Positions 33,359 through 42,337 of a stretch of 64,000 nucleotides of DNA are shown piece after piece; position 1 is the first letter of the stretch; every line of letters begins with the position of its first letter. This DNA is from Bin55 sp009840545 (GTDB lineage: Bacteria > Pseudomonadota > Gammaproteobacteria > Pseudomonadales > Azotimanducaceae), in contig OZ242357.1 of NCBI GenBank assembly GCA_965208815.1, positions 2,542,001-2,606,000 on the forward strand, read 5' to 3'. The position numbers and the translations under genes are program-made. The notes beneath the pieces were generated by a model, which was not told the DNA's origin, did not search any database, and saw nothing but the letters and a program-made list of their open reading frames with translations.

Positions 33359-34800
33359 TGGACACTATCCAATCAATCAAGCAATTGTGCGATCTCATGG
33401 ACTCACGACAAGCTAGCTCGTATGAAATCACGAGTGAGTACTTGGCTCGCATCCGTCGCATCGATAAGCAACTCAATAGTTTTGTCTCCGTGCACGAAGA
33501 AGCGGCATTGCGTGCCGCTAGATTGGCCGATACGAACAGAGCCTGTGGGCAAATAAAGTCTTTGACGGGCATTCCAATAGGTCACAAGGACGTTTTTTGT
33601 ATCAAGGGAGAGAGGACTTCCTGTTGTTCGCGAATGCTAGAGTCTTTCGTTGCTCCTTACAGCGCAACAATCGTTCAAAACCTTGAGGATGCCGGTGCAG
33701 TCAGTCTGGGCAAGACTAACATGGATGAATTTGCTATGGGCTCGTCCAATGAGACAAGCATTTTCGGTCCTGCCCGAAATCCTTGGAACTTTGACCGCGT
33801 ACCTGGCGGCTCTTCGGGCGGTTCGGCTGCCGCTGTGGCTGCCTGCATTGCTCCAGCGTGCACGGGGTCAGACACTGGAGGTTCAATTCGCCAACCCGCC
33901 TCTTTTTGCGGAGTGACAGGATTTAAGCCTACATATGGAGTCAACTCGCGTTTTGGAATGGTTGCATTCGCATCGAGTCTTGATCATCCGGGAACTCTTA
34001 CACGTAGTGTGGAAGATGCCCGAATAATGTTTGACGCAATGTCGGGCCAAGACCTCCACGATTCTACGAGTTCACGAGCGCCGGCCTCATCCAACACGTC
34101 AGCTGAGACGCGAATGACACTTGGCTACCCTGCTTCATTGTTCTCTGATTTGCCTTGTTCGATTGCTAACGCTCTCGAAGAGGCTCGAAAGATCCTGGAA
34201 GGTCAAGGGAACACCATCATTGAGATTGATCTTCCGCATTTCGACAACGCAGTTGCCGCCTACTATGTAATTTCATGTGCCGAGGCATCCGCAAACCTCG
34301 CTCGCTATGACGGAATCCGTTACGGGCATCGAAGCACGCATGGTTCAACATTCGACTCACTATGCGAGCACTCACGGAGCGAAGGCTTTGGACAAGAAGT
34401 CAAACGCCGAATACTGACCGGGACCTTCGTACTCTCAGTGGGACATTACGACGCTTACTATGTCAAAGCACAGAAAGTTCGAAGGTTGATCCGAGACGAC
34501 TATCTTCGAGCATTCGAGAAAGTCGATCTCATACTCTCACCAGCATCTCCGACGACGGCATTTCGGCTACACGCCTTGGATCGAGAACCAACGGAAATGT
34601 ACAAACAAGATCAATTTACCGTTCCTGTAAATATGGCTGGGCTACCTGCAATGAGCATTCCATGCGGCTTCGCGGAAGAACTGCCAGTTGGTTTTCAAAT
34701 GATCGGTCCACACTTTGGCGAGTCAAGACTATTCTCCCTAGGCGTGCAGTTTCAGACCCTCACCGACTGGCACCTTAAAGCTCCTAACGTTCTCGCATGA
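33358..34800 (+). CDS. gatA: Glu-tRNA(Gln) amidotransferase subunit GatA
   Basis: 480-residue amidase-signature enzyme that hydrolyses glutamine for transamidation of Glu-tRNA(Gln) or Asp-tRNA(Asn). The Lys-cisSer-Ser triad is visible: Lys in PIGHKDVFCIKG near 76, cis-Ser in the PGGSSGGSAAAVAA block, and the nucleophile Ser in GSDTGGSIRQPASFCG near 180. Presence of gatCAB suggests the organism lacks a glutaminyl- or asparaginyl-tRNA synthetase, or both. It is flanked by gatC and gatB in one operon, with a 4-bp ATGA overlap to gatB. Confidence 0.97.
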   Translation: MDTIQSIKQLCDLMDSRQASSYEITSEYLARIRRIDKQLNSFVSVHEEAALRAARLADTNRACGQIKSLTGIPIGHKDVFCIKGERTSCCSRMLESFVAPYSATIVQNLEDAGAVSLGKTNMDEFAMGSSNETSIFGPARNPWNFDRVPGGSSGGSAAAVAACIAPACTGSDTGGSIRQPASFCGVTGFKPTYGVNSRFGMVAFASSLDHPGTLTRSVEDARIMFDAMSGQDLHDSTSSRAPASSNTSAETRMTLGYPASLFSDLPCSIANALEEARKILEGQGNTIIEIDLPHFDNAVAAYYVISCAEASANLARYDGIRYGHRSTHGSTFDSLCEHSRSEGFGQEVKRRILTGTFVLSVGHYDAYYVKAQKVRRLIRDDYLRAFEKVDLILSPASPTTAFRLHALDREPTEMYKQDQFTVPVNMAGLPAMSIPCGFAEELPVGFQMIGPHFGESRLFSLGVQFQTLTDWHLKAPNVLA

Positions 34801-36242
34801 ATTTCTCATCGAAATGGGAACCTGTGATTGGATTGGAGATCCATGTCCAACTGAACACTCAGTCCAAATTGTTTTCCACATCTCCCGCACAGGTAGACTC
34901 TGATCCGAATGTACATGCCAACATCGTCGATCTCGCAATCCCCGGAACGCTTCCCGTACTCAATAGAAAAGCTTTGCACAAAGCAATCATGTTCGGAGTC
35001 GCAATATCTGCACGTATTTCGAAAACGTGTAGATTCGAGCGCAAGAGCTACTTCTATCCGGACTTGCCCAAGGGGTATCAAATTACACAACTGTCGGAGC
35101 CGATTGTCGGAAAGGGATCAATAGATGTCCTTACTGAAGGAAAGAGTGCAAAGACGGTTGGGATTACGCGAGCTCATCTAGAAGAAGATGCTGGAAAATC
35201 GGTGCATGATCGGATTGCGAACACGACGGCAATCGACTTGAACCGCGCAGGTACTCCGCTCTTAGAAGTAGTTACGGAGCCCCACCTAAATTCACCCTCT
35301 GAAGCCGCCTCATGCTTTCGCCAACTCCACACACTAGTTACTTGGTTGGGAATATGTGACGGAAACCTTAATGAAGGGTCCATGCGTTGCGACGCAAACG
35401 TCTCCGTACGCCAACGTGGAGACAAAGCCCTGGGAAATCGCACGGAAATCAAGAATGTCAACTCGTTTCGGTTTGTCGAGCGTGCACTCCACTATGAAAT
35501 CGAGCGGCACATTGCGCTACTTGAACAGGGTGAGAGCGTGGAACGAGAAACTCGGCTATATGATGTGGAGCGGGACGAAACTCGTCGCATGCGCGGAAAG
35601 GAATACTCGGACGACTATAGGTACTTTCCCGATCCTGACTTGCTACCCGTCGCTGTCTCAGAGGATTTGGTAGAGTCCATTCGTCGATCGATGCCCGAAC
35701 TACCACACGTTCGTCGAGAACGCTATGTAAGCCAATTGGAATTGGACCATGGCATCGCGGCACTCCTCACGCGGGACCGAGAAACATCAGAATACTTCGA
35801 GAGAGCTAATAGAGTTACAGGCAACGCCCGACTCGTTGCGAATTGGATCTTGGGAAATGTTGGTTCGATATTGAATCGAGACGAATTAACTATCGAAGAG
35901 TTTCCCTTAAGTCCAGAAGCACTCGGAAAAATCCTCAGCCATGTAGACGACGATGAGTTGTCGGACGCCATGGCCAAGCAAGTATTCGATCAAGTTCTAG
36001 CGCACGGTAATGCTGTAAACGAAGCGCTAGATAGAGTGCGACAGACACAGATTTCTGGCAGCGGAGAATTGCGAAAAATAGTACAGACCGTATTAGACAA
36101 CCACCCAAATCAAGTAAAACAACTATCTGAGGGCAAATCCAAGGTCTTGGGATTTCTCATCGGTCAAGCGATAAAGATGTCTCAAGGAAAGGCAGATCCC
36201 AAACAGTTGAGCGAGATTTTCCGCGAGCTCACTTCGTCCTAG
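34797..36242 (+). CDS. gatB: Asp-tRNA(Asn)/Glu-tRNA(Gln) amidotransferase subunit GatB
   Basis: 481-residue kinase-amidotransferase subunit that activates the tRNA-bound acid with ATP. Family strings are WEPVIGLEIHVQLNTQSKLF, YFYPDLPKGYQITQ, DLNRAGTPLLEVVTEP and GNLNEGSMRCDANVSVR. A C-terminal YqeY-like helical tail binds tRNA (about 390-481). The GatB-specific length and order are normal. A reductase gene follows by 21 bp. Confidence 0.97.
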   Translation: MNFSSKWEPVIGLEIHVQLNTQSKLFSTSPAQVDSDPNVHANIVDLAIPGTLPVLNRKALHKAIMFGVAISARISKTCRFERKSYFYPDLPKGYQITQLSEPIVGKGSIDVLTEGKSAKTVGITRAHLEEDAGKSVHDRIANTTAIDLNRAGTPLLEVVTEPHLNSPSEAASCFRQLHTLVTWLGICDGNLNEGSMRCDANVSVRQRGDKALGNRTEIKNVNSFRFVERALHYEIERHIALLEQGESVERETRLYDVERDETRRMRGKEYSDDYRYFPDPDLLPVAVSEDLVESIRRSMPELPHVRRERYVSQLELDHGIAALLTRDRETSEYFERANRVTGNARLVANWILGNVGSILNRDELTIEEFPLSPEALGKILSHVDDDELSDAMAKQVFDQVLAHGNAVNEALDRVRQTQISGSGELRKIVQTVLDNHPNQVKQLSEGKSKVLGFLIGQAIKMSQGKADPKQLSEIFRELTSS

Positions 36243-36263
36243 TCCAGCAATCTGGAATGACAA

Positions 36264-37301
36264 ATGAAAGAAAAAGTTGACGCCGTAATAGTTGGTGCCG
36301 GGCCCTGCGGATTGTTCCAAGTCTTCGAGCTTGGTCTCCTAGGCATGACTGCGCATGTTGTGGATGCCCTTCCCAACATCGGCGGACAGTGCTTCGAACT
36401 GTACCCTGACAAACCCATTTACGACATACCAGGTATTCCCGTTTGTTCCGCAATGGAACTCGTGGATCGATTGCTTGAGCAGATCAAGCCTTTCGATCCT
36501 GTCTTTCATCTCGACCAGCAAGTAACAGAGCTCAGCCCCACAGAGAACAACCGATTCAATGTAAGAACTGGCAAAGATGTTGAATTTGATTCAGCTGCTG
36601 TTGTTATTGCTGGGGGAGTTGGTTCATTTCAGCCACGTGCCTTGAGAATCCAAGGAGTCGAACGCTTTGTGGACAAGCAGGTTTTCTATCGAGTCCGAGA
36701 TGTGACACTCTTTCGGGATAGGGATGTAGTCGTACTTGGCGGAGGAGACTCGGCTCTCGACTGGGCAGTTGAATTGGTCGAGGATGTTCGTTCATTGACT
36801 CTTGTTCATCGGAGTAAGGATTTTCGTGCGGCAGAAGCAACAGTAGAGAGAATGAAGCAATATGTCGCCGACGACAAGATGCGATTTATGGTCGGTAACG
36901 CCACGGATCTCACAGTCAACGACAACCGCATGACCGAAGTCCACATCACACAACCTAACCGCGAGGTGGAACGTTTGTCCGCGGAATATCTCCTAGTCTT
37001 CTTCGGATTGTCTCCTCGTCTTGGCCCGATAGCAACTTGGGATTTGGGACTACAACGCAACCAAGTGATCACAGACACGGAAAAATTCGAGACTAACATT
37101 CCAGGCATTTACGCTATAGGAGATATCGCCGTGTATCCAGGAAAGAAAAAGCTGATTCTTTCGGGTTTTCACGAAGCTGCATTGGCAGCATTCGCAATTA
37201 AGGAGCGGCTCAACCCGGGCGAGAAAGTCCACCTTCAATATACGACTACAAGTACTCTCCTGCAAGAGAGGCTCGGTGTTAGTAACGCGGAGCGCAATTA
37301 G
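36264..37301 (+). CDS. Ferredoxin/flavodoxin-NADP+ reductase, TrxR-like type
   Basis: 345-residue flavoprotein of the thioredoxin-reductase fold. FAD-binding GxGxxG is VIVGAGPCGLFQVFEL near residue 10, and the NAD(P)H motif is VVVLGGGDSALDWAVEL near 160. The C-terminal FAD motif is YAIGDIAVYPGKKKLI. The redox CxxC of true thioredoxin reductase is absent, and DIPGIP and GGQCFELYPDKPIYD match the YumC/type-2 ferredoxin-NADP reductases. It likely supplies electrons to ferredoxins or iron-sulfur assembly from NADPH. It is 21 bp downstream of gatB and probably co-transcribed, an unusual partnership. Confidence 0.88.
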   Translation: MKEKVDAVIVGAGPCGLFQVFELGLLGMTAHVVDALPNIGGQCFELYPDKPIYDIPGIPVCSAMELVDRLLEQIKPFDPVFHLDQQVTELSPTENNRFNVRTGKDVEFDSAAVVIAGGVGSFQPRALRIQGVERFVDKQVFYRVRDVTLFRDRDVVVLGGGDSALDWAVELVEDVRSLTLVHRSKDFRAAEATVERMKQYVADDKMRFMVGNATDLTVNDNRMTEVHITQPNREVERLSAEYLLVFFGLSPRLGPIATWDLGLQRNQVITDTEKFETNIPGIYAIGDIAVYPGKKKLILSGFHEAALAAFAIKERLNPGEKVHLQYTTTSTLLQERLGVSNAERN

Positions 37302-37397
37302 GTAATCGGAAGACCACTCATTAGAGGGTTATTTCCCAAGTAAAGGTTGAGAATTGGGTTCGCCACCCAAAGTTGGGCACAACCCGACTTAGCTAGG

Positions 37398-39092
37398 TCA
37401 ATCCGTTTCTTGTTGGATTACGACAAATTGATTGGCTTCAAAGTCTCCTAAGGACTCAGACTGGCCGTCAGGCCAACGAACTTCCAAGTCTGTTATGGCT
37501 TCGTGACTACCAAGCCCAATGTGTACACGCGCATCGCTGGATGACATGAAACTCCCATCCCTAGAAACCATCTCGTAACGACTTTCGCCCGCGACACTGT
37601 AATTGAGGGTTGTGCCCAGCGCGGAACTGCCATTTCCATTTCTAAGGTCTAGTGACAGCCAATTTCCGTTGACTTTGATGTTGTTGAGCAACAGGTATGG
37701 CGGTGCATCTCGGTTCACAACAACCAGGTCCAGTCCACCATCGTTGTCTATGTCTCCCACAGCACAACCTCGACTTGTGTGGATTAGCTGACTCGCCCCC
37801 AAATTTCCCAGAGGTACTTCGACAAATGAACCTTCTTCTTGCCCAGCAAAAAGCAGGTTTTGTTCAGCATAAATGTCTCCAGTACGCAAGTCGCTCGGGT
37901 AGACACCTCCATTGGCGACATAGAGGTCAGTCTTTCTGTCATTGTCAAAGTCTTCGAGAACAACACCCCAACGTGTATACCTGCTAGTTGCGGTGTTCAA
38001 TCCAGTTTTGCTTGTGACGTCGGAAAAGTAGGTACCCTCATTTCGAAAGAAGGTGTCGGTTTCACCGACGAGATTCACAACAAGCAAGTCGAAGTCGCCG
38101 TCGTGGTCGTAATCTTTGGTTGCGACTCCCATCCCTGCCTTGACCAGTCCATAACCATCCGCTGCTACGCCGTACGACTCTGCGGCATTTACGAACCTGA
38201 GATTTCCTCGGTTAATCCACAGTTCATTGGGAGTACGATCATTCGCCACGTAGAAGTCCATCAGCCCATCTGAGTTGAAGTCCGCACTGACCACACCAAA
38301 GCTGTGTCCAGATTCCTTGTTGATTCCGCTCTCTTCAGAGTAGTCGGTGAAGGTCCCATCACCGTTGTTTCGATAGAGACGATTGGTCGCAGGTGACGCG
38401 TAACGTTCTGGCGGACAGTAGGAACGAATGCCACCTTCGTAGCACTCAACTTCTGAGTTGATGTTCCAGTTCACGTAGTTGGCAACGAACAAGTCAAGAT
38501 TTCCGTCTCGGTCGAAGTCTTGAAATGTTGCAGAGGAACTGAAAGACGGGTCATCAACGCCGGCCTCTACAGATACGTCCTCAAATGAACCCGTTCCATC
38601 GTTGGCCAGCAGCACATTTGGTCCCACATTGGTGACATACAAATCAACGTCTCCATCATTGTCATAGTCTCCAGCCGCAATACCCATCCCATAGCCTGAA
38701 TCTCCTGCACCGTTAGAACTCGATGCCTTCGCAAATCGACCGTTTTGCTGATTGAAGTAAAGTTCGTTTTGCCATTGGTCTGCTTCGTCTTCGTACAAGC
38801 TCCCACTTTGAACAAGGTAGATGTCGATCCATCCGTCTCCGTTCAGATCAGCCAATGCAACACCGCTGCCATTGATCTCGGGAAGTAGTGGTACGGAGCG
38901 AAAACCGGAGCGATGCACAAAAGTTATTCCTCGATCGGTTGACTCTTCGCTAAACCAGGAACTCTCTTGTGGGTCTCGAGCTATACGATCAGCTGAACAT
39001 GCACCAAGTACCATCCCTGTCCAAAGAACGATAGTCGTTTTTCGTACAAACTGCTTGACCCATAGAGATCCTAGTAGGGGAGTTTTCTCCAC
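37398..39092 (-). CDS. CRTAC1 family lipoprotein (FG-GAP/VCBS, ASPIC/UnbV), second copy
   Basis: 564 residues, start GTG 39092. A signal sequence ends at a lipobox LGAC (GMVLGACSADR). Several FG-GAP/VCBS beta-propeller repeats follow, for example NGSGVALADLNGDGWIDIYL, AAGDYDNDGDVDLYV and GVVLEDFDNDRKTDLYVANGG. Each carries a DxDxDG-type calcium loop. The C-terminus is an ASPIC/UnbV domain (VRWPDGQSESLGDFEANQFV). It is last in a four-gene string and paralogous to the gene at 40655-42337. A lipid-anchored, outer-membrane or surface role is likely; the ligand is unknown. Confidence 0.88.
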   Translation of the reverse strand: MEKTPLLGSLWVKQFVRKTTIVLWTGMVLGACSADRIARDPQESSWFSEESTDRGITFVHRSGFRSVPLLPEINGSGVALADLNGDGWIDIYLVQSGSLYEDEADQWQNELYFNQQNGRFAKASSSNGAGDSGYGMGIAAGDYDNDGDVDLYVTNVGPNVLLANDGTGSFEDVSVEAGVDDPSFSSSATFQDFDRDGNLDLFVANYVNWNINSEVECYEGGIRSYCPPERYASPATNRLYRNNGDGTFTDYSEESGINKESGHSFGVVSADFNSDGLMDFYVANDRTPNELWINRGNLRFVNAAESYGVAADGYGLVKAGMGVATKDYDHDGDFDLLVVNLVGETDTFFRNEGTYFSDVTSKTGLNTATSRYTRWGVVLEDFDNDRKTDLYVANGGVYPSDLRTGDIYAEQNLLFAGQEEGSFVEVPLGNLGASQLIHTSRGCAVGDIDNDGGLDLVVVNRDAPPYLLLNNIKVNGNWLSLDLRNGNGSSALGTTLNYSVAGESRYEMVSRDGSFMSSSDARVHIGLGSHEAITDLEVRWPDGQSESLGDFEANQFVVIQQETD

Positions 39093-39171
39093 CAGCTACA
39101 ACCCTCCTTCAGGGGAATTACCGATGGAGATGAGAAGCAGGCAGTGCTGCATTACGAGCTTGGAGTATCGT

Positions 39172-40683
39172 TTACTCCGAATTGGCAAGAACCTCGTCAC
39201 GGTACTTGAGCACTTGAGCGAAGTTTTCGGGTGGGATCGCCAATTGTTGAGTCCAGAGCAACGCAGCTTCCAATTCGTCGAATTGACGGGCTTCGATATA
39301 CACATAACACAGTCTCTCATGTGCAGCGATGTGACGTGGATTGAGTTCTATCGTACGTTTCAGGTGTCTTGCAGCTTCATCCCATTGTTGTCGATAGCCT
39401 TCGATGGTTCCGAGATGCAGATGCGCCTCTGCAATTGCGCTCGACCCAATATCCAAGACAGCGTTGAATGCAGAAATCGCTTCGTCAAAACGCTCTTGTT
39501 GCATTAAGACAATTCCTAGTCTCAAGTGTGCTTCTGAGTCAGATTCGTTAAGTTCGACACTCTTGCGTAACAACCCTTCAGCCGTGACGAGGTTGCCCGT
39601 AAGGCTGACCAAGTCCCCCAATTGCGTGTAGTAAGGCTGATGCTCGGGACTAGCTTCGATTCCTATTTGCAACGTCTCCATTGCCATCGTAGTTTCTCCT
39701 TGTGCCGAGTATGCCCACGCCAATGTACTGACCAAGGAAGGTCGATCTCCGTATTGGGTGCGCAAAGACAAGAGCTCTCGAAGGGACTCTTCGACTCTTT
39801 TAGCCTGTAGCAACCTTTGGGCTCGAGCCAATCGTCCACCGAATCCGCGTATATGTTTCTCTCGACGAATGACAATTGGATCTGGCCAATTCAATGCGGC
39901 CTCTTGCTTGCTTAATGCTCTAGCGACATTGGCTTCATTGGAACGTCCCAAGTCGTTGTATGCGGTTGCCAGCAGTCTAAAGATTTCAGGATGCAACGTC
40001 TTGACTCGAAGAGGTTCCAACAAGTCGATGCTCTCCTGCGAGTTACCGCTCATTAACTTGACACGTGCCTTGCCCACAATGGAGTAGAAGCTCTGGTCAA
40101 TGGAGTAAGCCCTTTCGAATGCCAATTCCGCGTCGTCAAATCTATCCAACTTCAGCAGCCATGTGCCTAACCACAGCCACGCAGCAGAATAGTCCGGATC
40201 GATAGTCAATGCGACTTCGATCATTCCGACAGCCTCTTCATATTCGCCTATCTTGGCATTCTGATGCGCAACAAAATACGGCCACATGAACTCATAGGGG
40301 TCCAGTAAGTGTGCCTGTTCATAGACGGGTATTGATTGACGCGACCAGTTGTTCACGTCGTACGTCATGGCAAGCCGGCCACGTTCAGAACCCGATGTTG
40401 GGTATTGGATTACTTGATTGTGTCGAACAGTTATGTAGTCGGCTAGACCTTCATCAATGTCCTTCAAGTCGGGAAGTACTGGTTCTTCTGCAACAGGCAA
40501 CTCGACTAAATCAGAATCTGGCGGCGTTGAGCACGAGGTAGTAGCAAGAGCCGCAAGGATCAACGCGATGAATACTCTCCCTACCTGTTTATCCGCATGA
40601 CTGCCTTGTATACAGCCACGATTTACCGCCTTAGTCAAACCAATACGATCCAATTCATCTGGTCCATTTGGACGGGGACCCAT
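39172..40683 (-). CDS. TPR-repeat lipoprotein, second copy
   Basis: 503 residues with tandem TPR motifs (about 140-500), for example SDSEAHLRLGIVLMQQERFDEAISAFNAVL split over one repeat. A lipobox TTSC lies in LILAALATTSCSTPP near residue 48-51. The ATG at 40683 puts the lipobox late; a shorter start closer to VGRVFIALILAAL may be the real one. TPR arrays bind proteins, here presumably the CRTAC1 partner or envelope components. It overlaps the preceding CRTAC1 gene by 29 bp and is paralogous to the gene at 42334-43776. Confidence 0.85.
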   Translation of the reverse strand: MGPRPNGPDELDRIGLTKAVNRGCIQGSHADKQVGRVFIALILAALATTSCSTPPDSDLVELPVAEEPVLPDLKDIDEGLADYITVRHNQVIQYPTSGSERGRLAMTYDVNNWSRQSIPVYEQAHLLDPYEFMWPYFVAHQNAKIGEYEEAVGMIEVALTIDPDYSAAWLWLGTWLLKLDRFDDAELAFERAYSIDQSFYSIVGKARVKLMSGNSQESIDLLEPLRVKTLHPEIFRLLATAYNDLGRSNEANVARALSKQEAALNWPDPIVIRREKHIRGFGGRLARAQRLLQAKRVEESLRELLSLRTQYGDRPSLVSTLAWAYSAQGETTMAMETLQIGIEASPEHQPYYTQLGDLVSLTGNLVTAEGLLRKSVELNESDSEAHLRLGIVLMQQERFDEAISAFNAVLDIGSSAIAEAHLHLGTIEGYRQQWDEAARHLKRTIELNPRHIAAHERLCYVYIEARQFDELEAALLWTQQLAIPPENFAQVLKYRDEVLANSE

Positions 40684-42337
40684 CGCCCATTCTCAAGGTA
40701 ACAAAACTCCCACTCTTGAAATCTCCGAACTCTTCGATTTCTCCCGTCGGCCACGACACTCTCACATCCTCTACACTAGCAGCCGACCCGAGTCCGAAGT
40801 GCACTCGAGGGTCGTTGGACGACAGATAGCTACCTTCCGGCTGAACTGATCCGTAAACACGATGACCATCACGAATAAGGGTAATAACGGCACCAATTGC
40901 ATCGCTTCCGTGTTGGTTCAACAGCGAGAATGCAATCCAATTGCCGCGATTGGCAAATCGATTCATCAGAACGTAAGCCCTCGCGTCTCGATTTACAACC
41001 ACGAGGTCCAAGCCTCCATCGTTGTCCAAGTCTCCAATTCCAACACCCCTGCTTGTGTGAACAAGCGACTCCAAAGTGCCACCCTGTGGCTCTACCTCTT
41101 CGAATCGTCCACCAGGTAATCCCCGGAACAAAGTGTTTGGTTCGGCGTAAATGCCTTCGGCACCTAGATCTACTGGACTCACTCCTCCGTTCGCTTCATA
41201 AAGATCCAACTGCCCATCGTTATCGAAATCAGCCATTACAACTCCAAATCTTGTATATCTGCGACTTGGAGCACTCAGTCCAATCTCACTAGTGGAGTCG
41301 GTGAAGTGAGTCCCCTCATTGCGAAAAAATGAATCCGATTCTCCCGTTAGATTCACGACCAAAATGTCGAAGTCTCCGTCTTGATCAGGGTCGGACGACA
41401 CGACGCCCATTCCTGCCTTCGCGGTTCCAAATCCATCAACTCCAGAACCACGAGTCATCGATTCGTCCACGAACCGCAAGTCTCCGCGATTCATCCATAG
41501 CTGATTGACTGTGAGGTCGTTGGCAACAAAAACGTCGATATAGCCGTTGTGATCGAAATCAGCACCGACTACGCCGAAACCATTTCCGAACGATGCATTG
41601 ATGCCGGCTTGACGCGTTATATCCGTAAAGCTTCCGCCCCCATCGTTCCGATACATGCGATCTATCGCTGGAGCTTGATAGTTAATCGGTGGACAATATG
41701 TCAATACTCCGCTTCCAAAGCAATCCAGTTCGATCTCCAATTTCCAGTGCAAGTAATTTGCGTGATAGAGATCGAGGTCACCGTCACGATCCAGGTCGAG
41801 AAATGCAGCGGAAGTTCCCCATTGAGTGTCGCCTAAACCTGACTCGTTCGTCACATCTGCGAACAGACCCGCTCCGTTGTTTCTGAACATCTTGTTCTCA
41901 CCAACGTTCGTCACAAATATGTCGTTGTCTCCGTCGTTGTCATAGTCCCCCGCGGCTACACCCATCCCGTATCCGCGGTCAGCCAATCCGTTCGCATTCC
42001 CGCGCATTTCGAATTGCCCATCTCCCAAGTTCAGAAATAGCTGATTAGGCTGAGCATCTTCCTCAAGAAGAGAACCACTTTGAACGAAGTAAATATCCAA
42101 CCATCCGTCTCCATTGACATCTGTCAACGCCACTCCACTGCCTGTGATTTCGGGCAGTAGGTGCTTTTCGCGGTGTCCGGATTGGTGAATGAAGTCGACC
42201 CCTCTACGCTTGGATTCCTCCACAAACCAGAATTCCTGCATTGGTTCGTTTCCAGATCGATCCACAGGAGCTTCGCAGCCTGCAAATAACGTACAGACGC
42301 ATACCAACGAGATGAAGACTGTGTCAGTACTTTTCAT
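40655..42337 (-). CDS. CRTAC1 family lipoprotein, first copy
   Basis: 560 residues. The signal peptide ends at lipobox FAGC (CTLFAGCEAPVDR). VCBS/FG-GAP propeller blades follow, for example GSGVALTDVNGDGWLDIYF, AAGDYDNDGDNDIFVTN and AFLDLDRDGDLDLYHAN. A C-terminal ASPIC/UnbV domain ends the protein (VSWPTGEIEEFGDFKSGSFV). The start overlaps the upstream TPR stop by an ATGA. The blade sequences are close enough to those of 37398-39092 for the two to be recent paralogues. Proteins with this layout are often found secreted or outer-membrane attached; the substrate is not known. Confidence 0.9.
   Translation of the reverse strand: MKSTDTVFISLVCVCTLFAGCEAPVDRSGNEPMQEFWFVEESKRRGVDFIHQSGHREKHLLPEITGSGVALTDVNGDGWLDIYFVQSGSLLEEDAQPNQLFLNLGDGQFEMRGNANGLADRGYGMGVAAGDYDNDGDNDIFVTNVGENKMFRNNGAGLFADVTNESGLGDTQWGTSAAFLDLDRDGDLDLYHANYLHWKLEIELDCFGSGVLTYCPPINYQAPAIDRMYRNDGGGSFTDITRQAGINASFGNGFGVVGADFDHNGYIDVFVANDLTVNQLWMNRGDLRFVDESMTRGSGVDGFGTAKAGMGVVSSDPDQDGDFDILVVNLTGESDSFFRNEGTHFTDSTSEIGLSAPSRRYTRFGVVMADFDNDGQLDLYEANGGVSPVDLGAEGIYAEPNTLFRGLPGGRFEEVEPQGGTLESLVHTSRGVGIGDLDNDGGLDLVVVNRDARAYVLMNRFANRGNWIAFSLLNQHGSDAIGAVITLIRDGHRVYGSVQPEGSYLSSNDPRVHFGLGSAASVEDVRVSWPTGEIEEFGDFKSGSFVTLRMGDGSPSKWTR

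Noticed and set aside
37354..37370. TTGGGT...ACCCAA hairpin after the reductase gene
   Set aside because: Only six pairs and no T-run.
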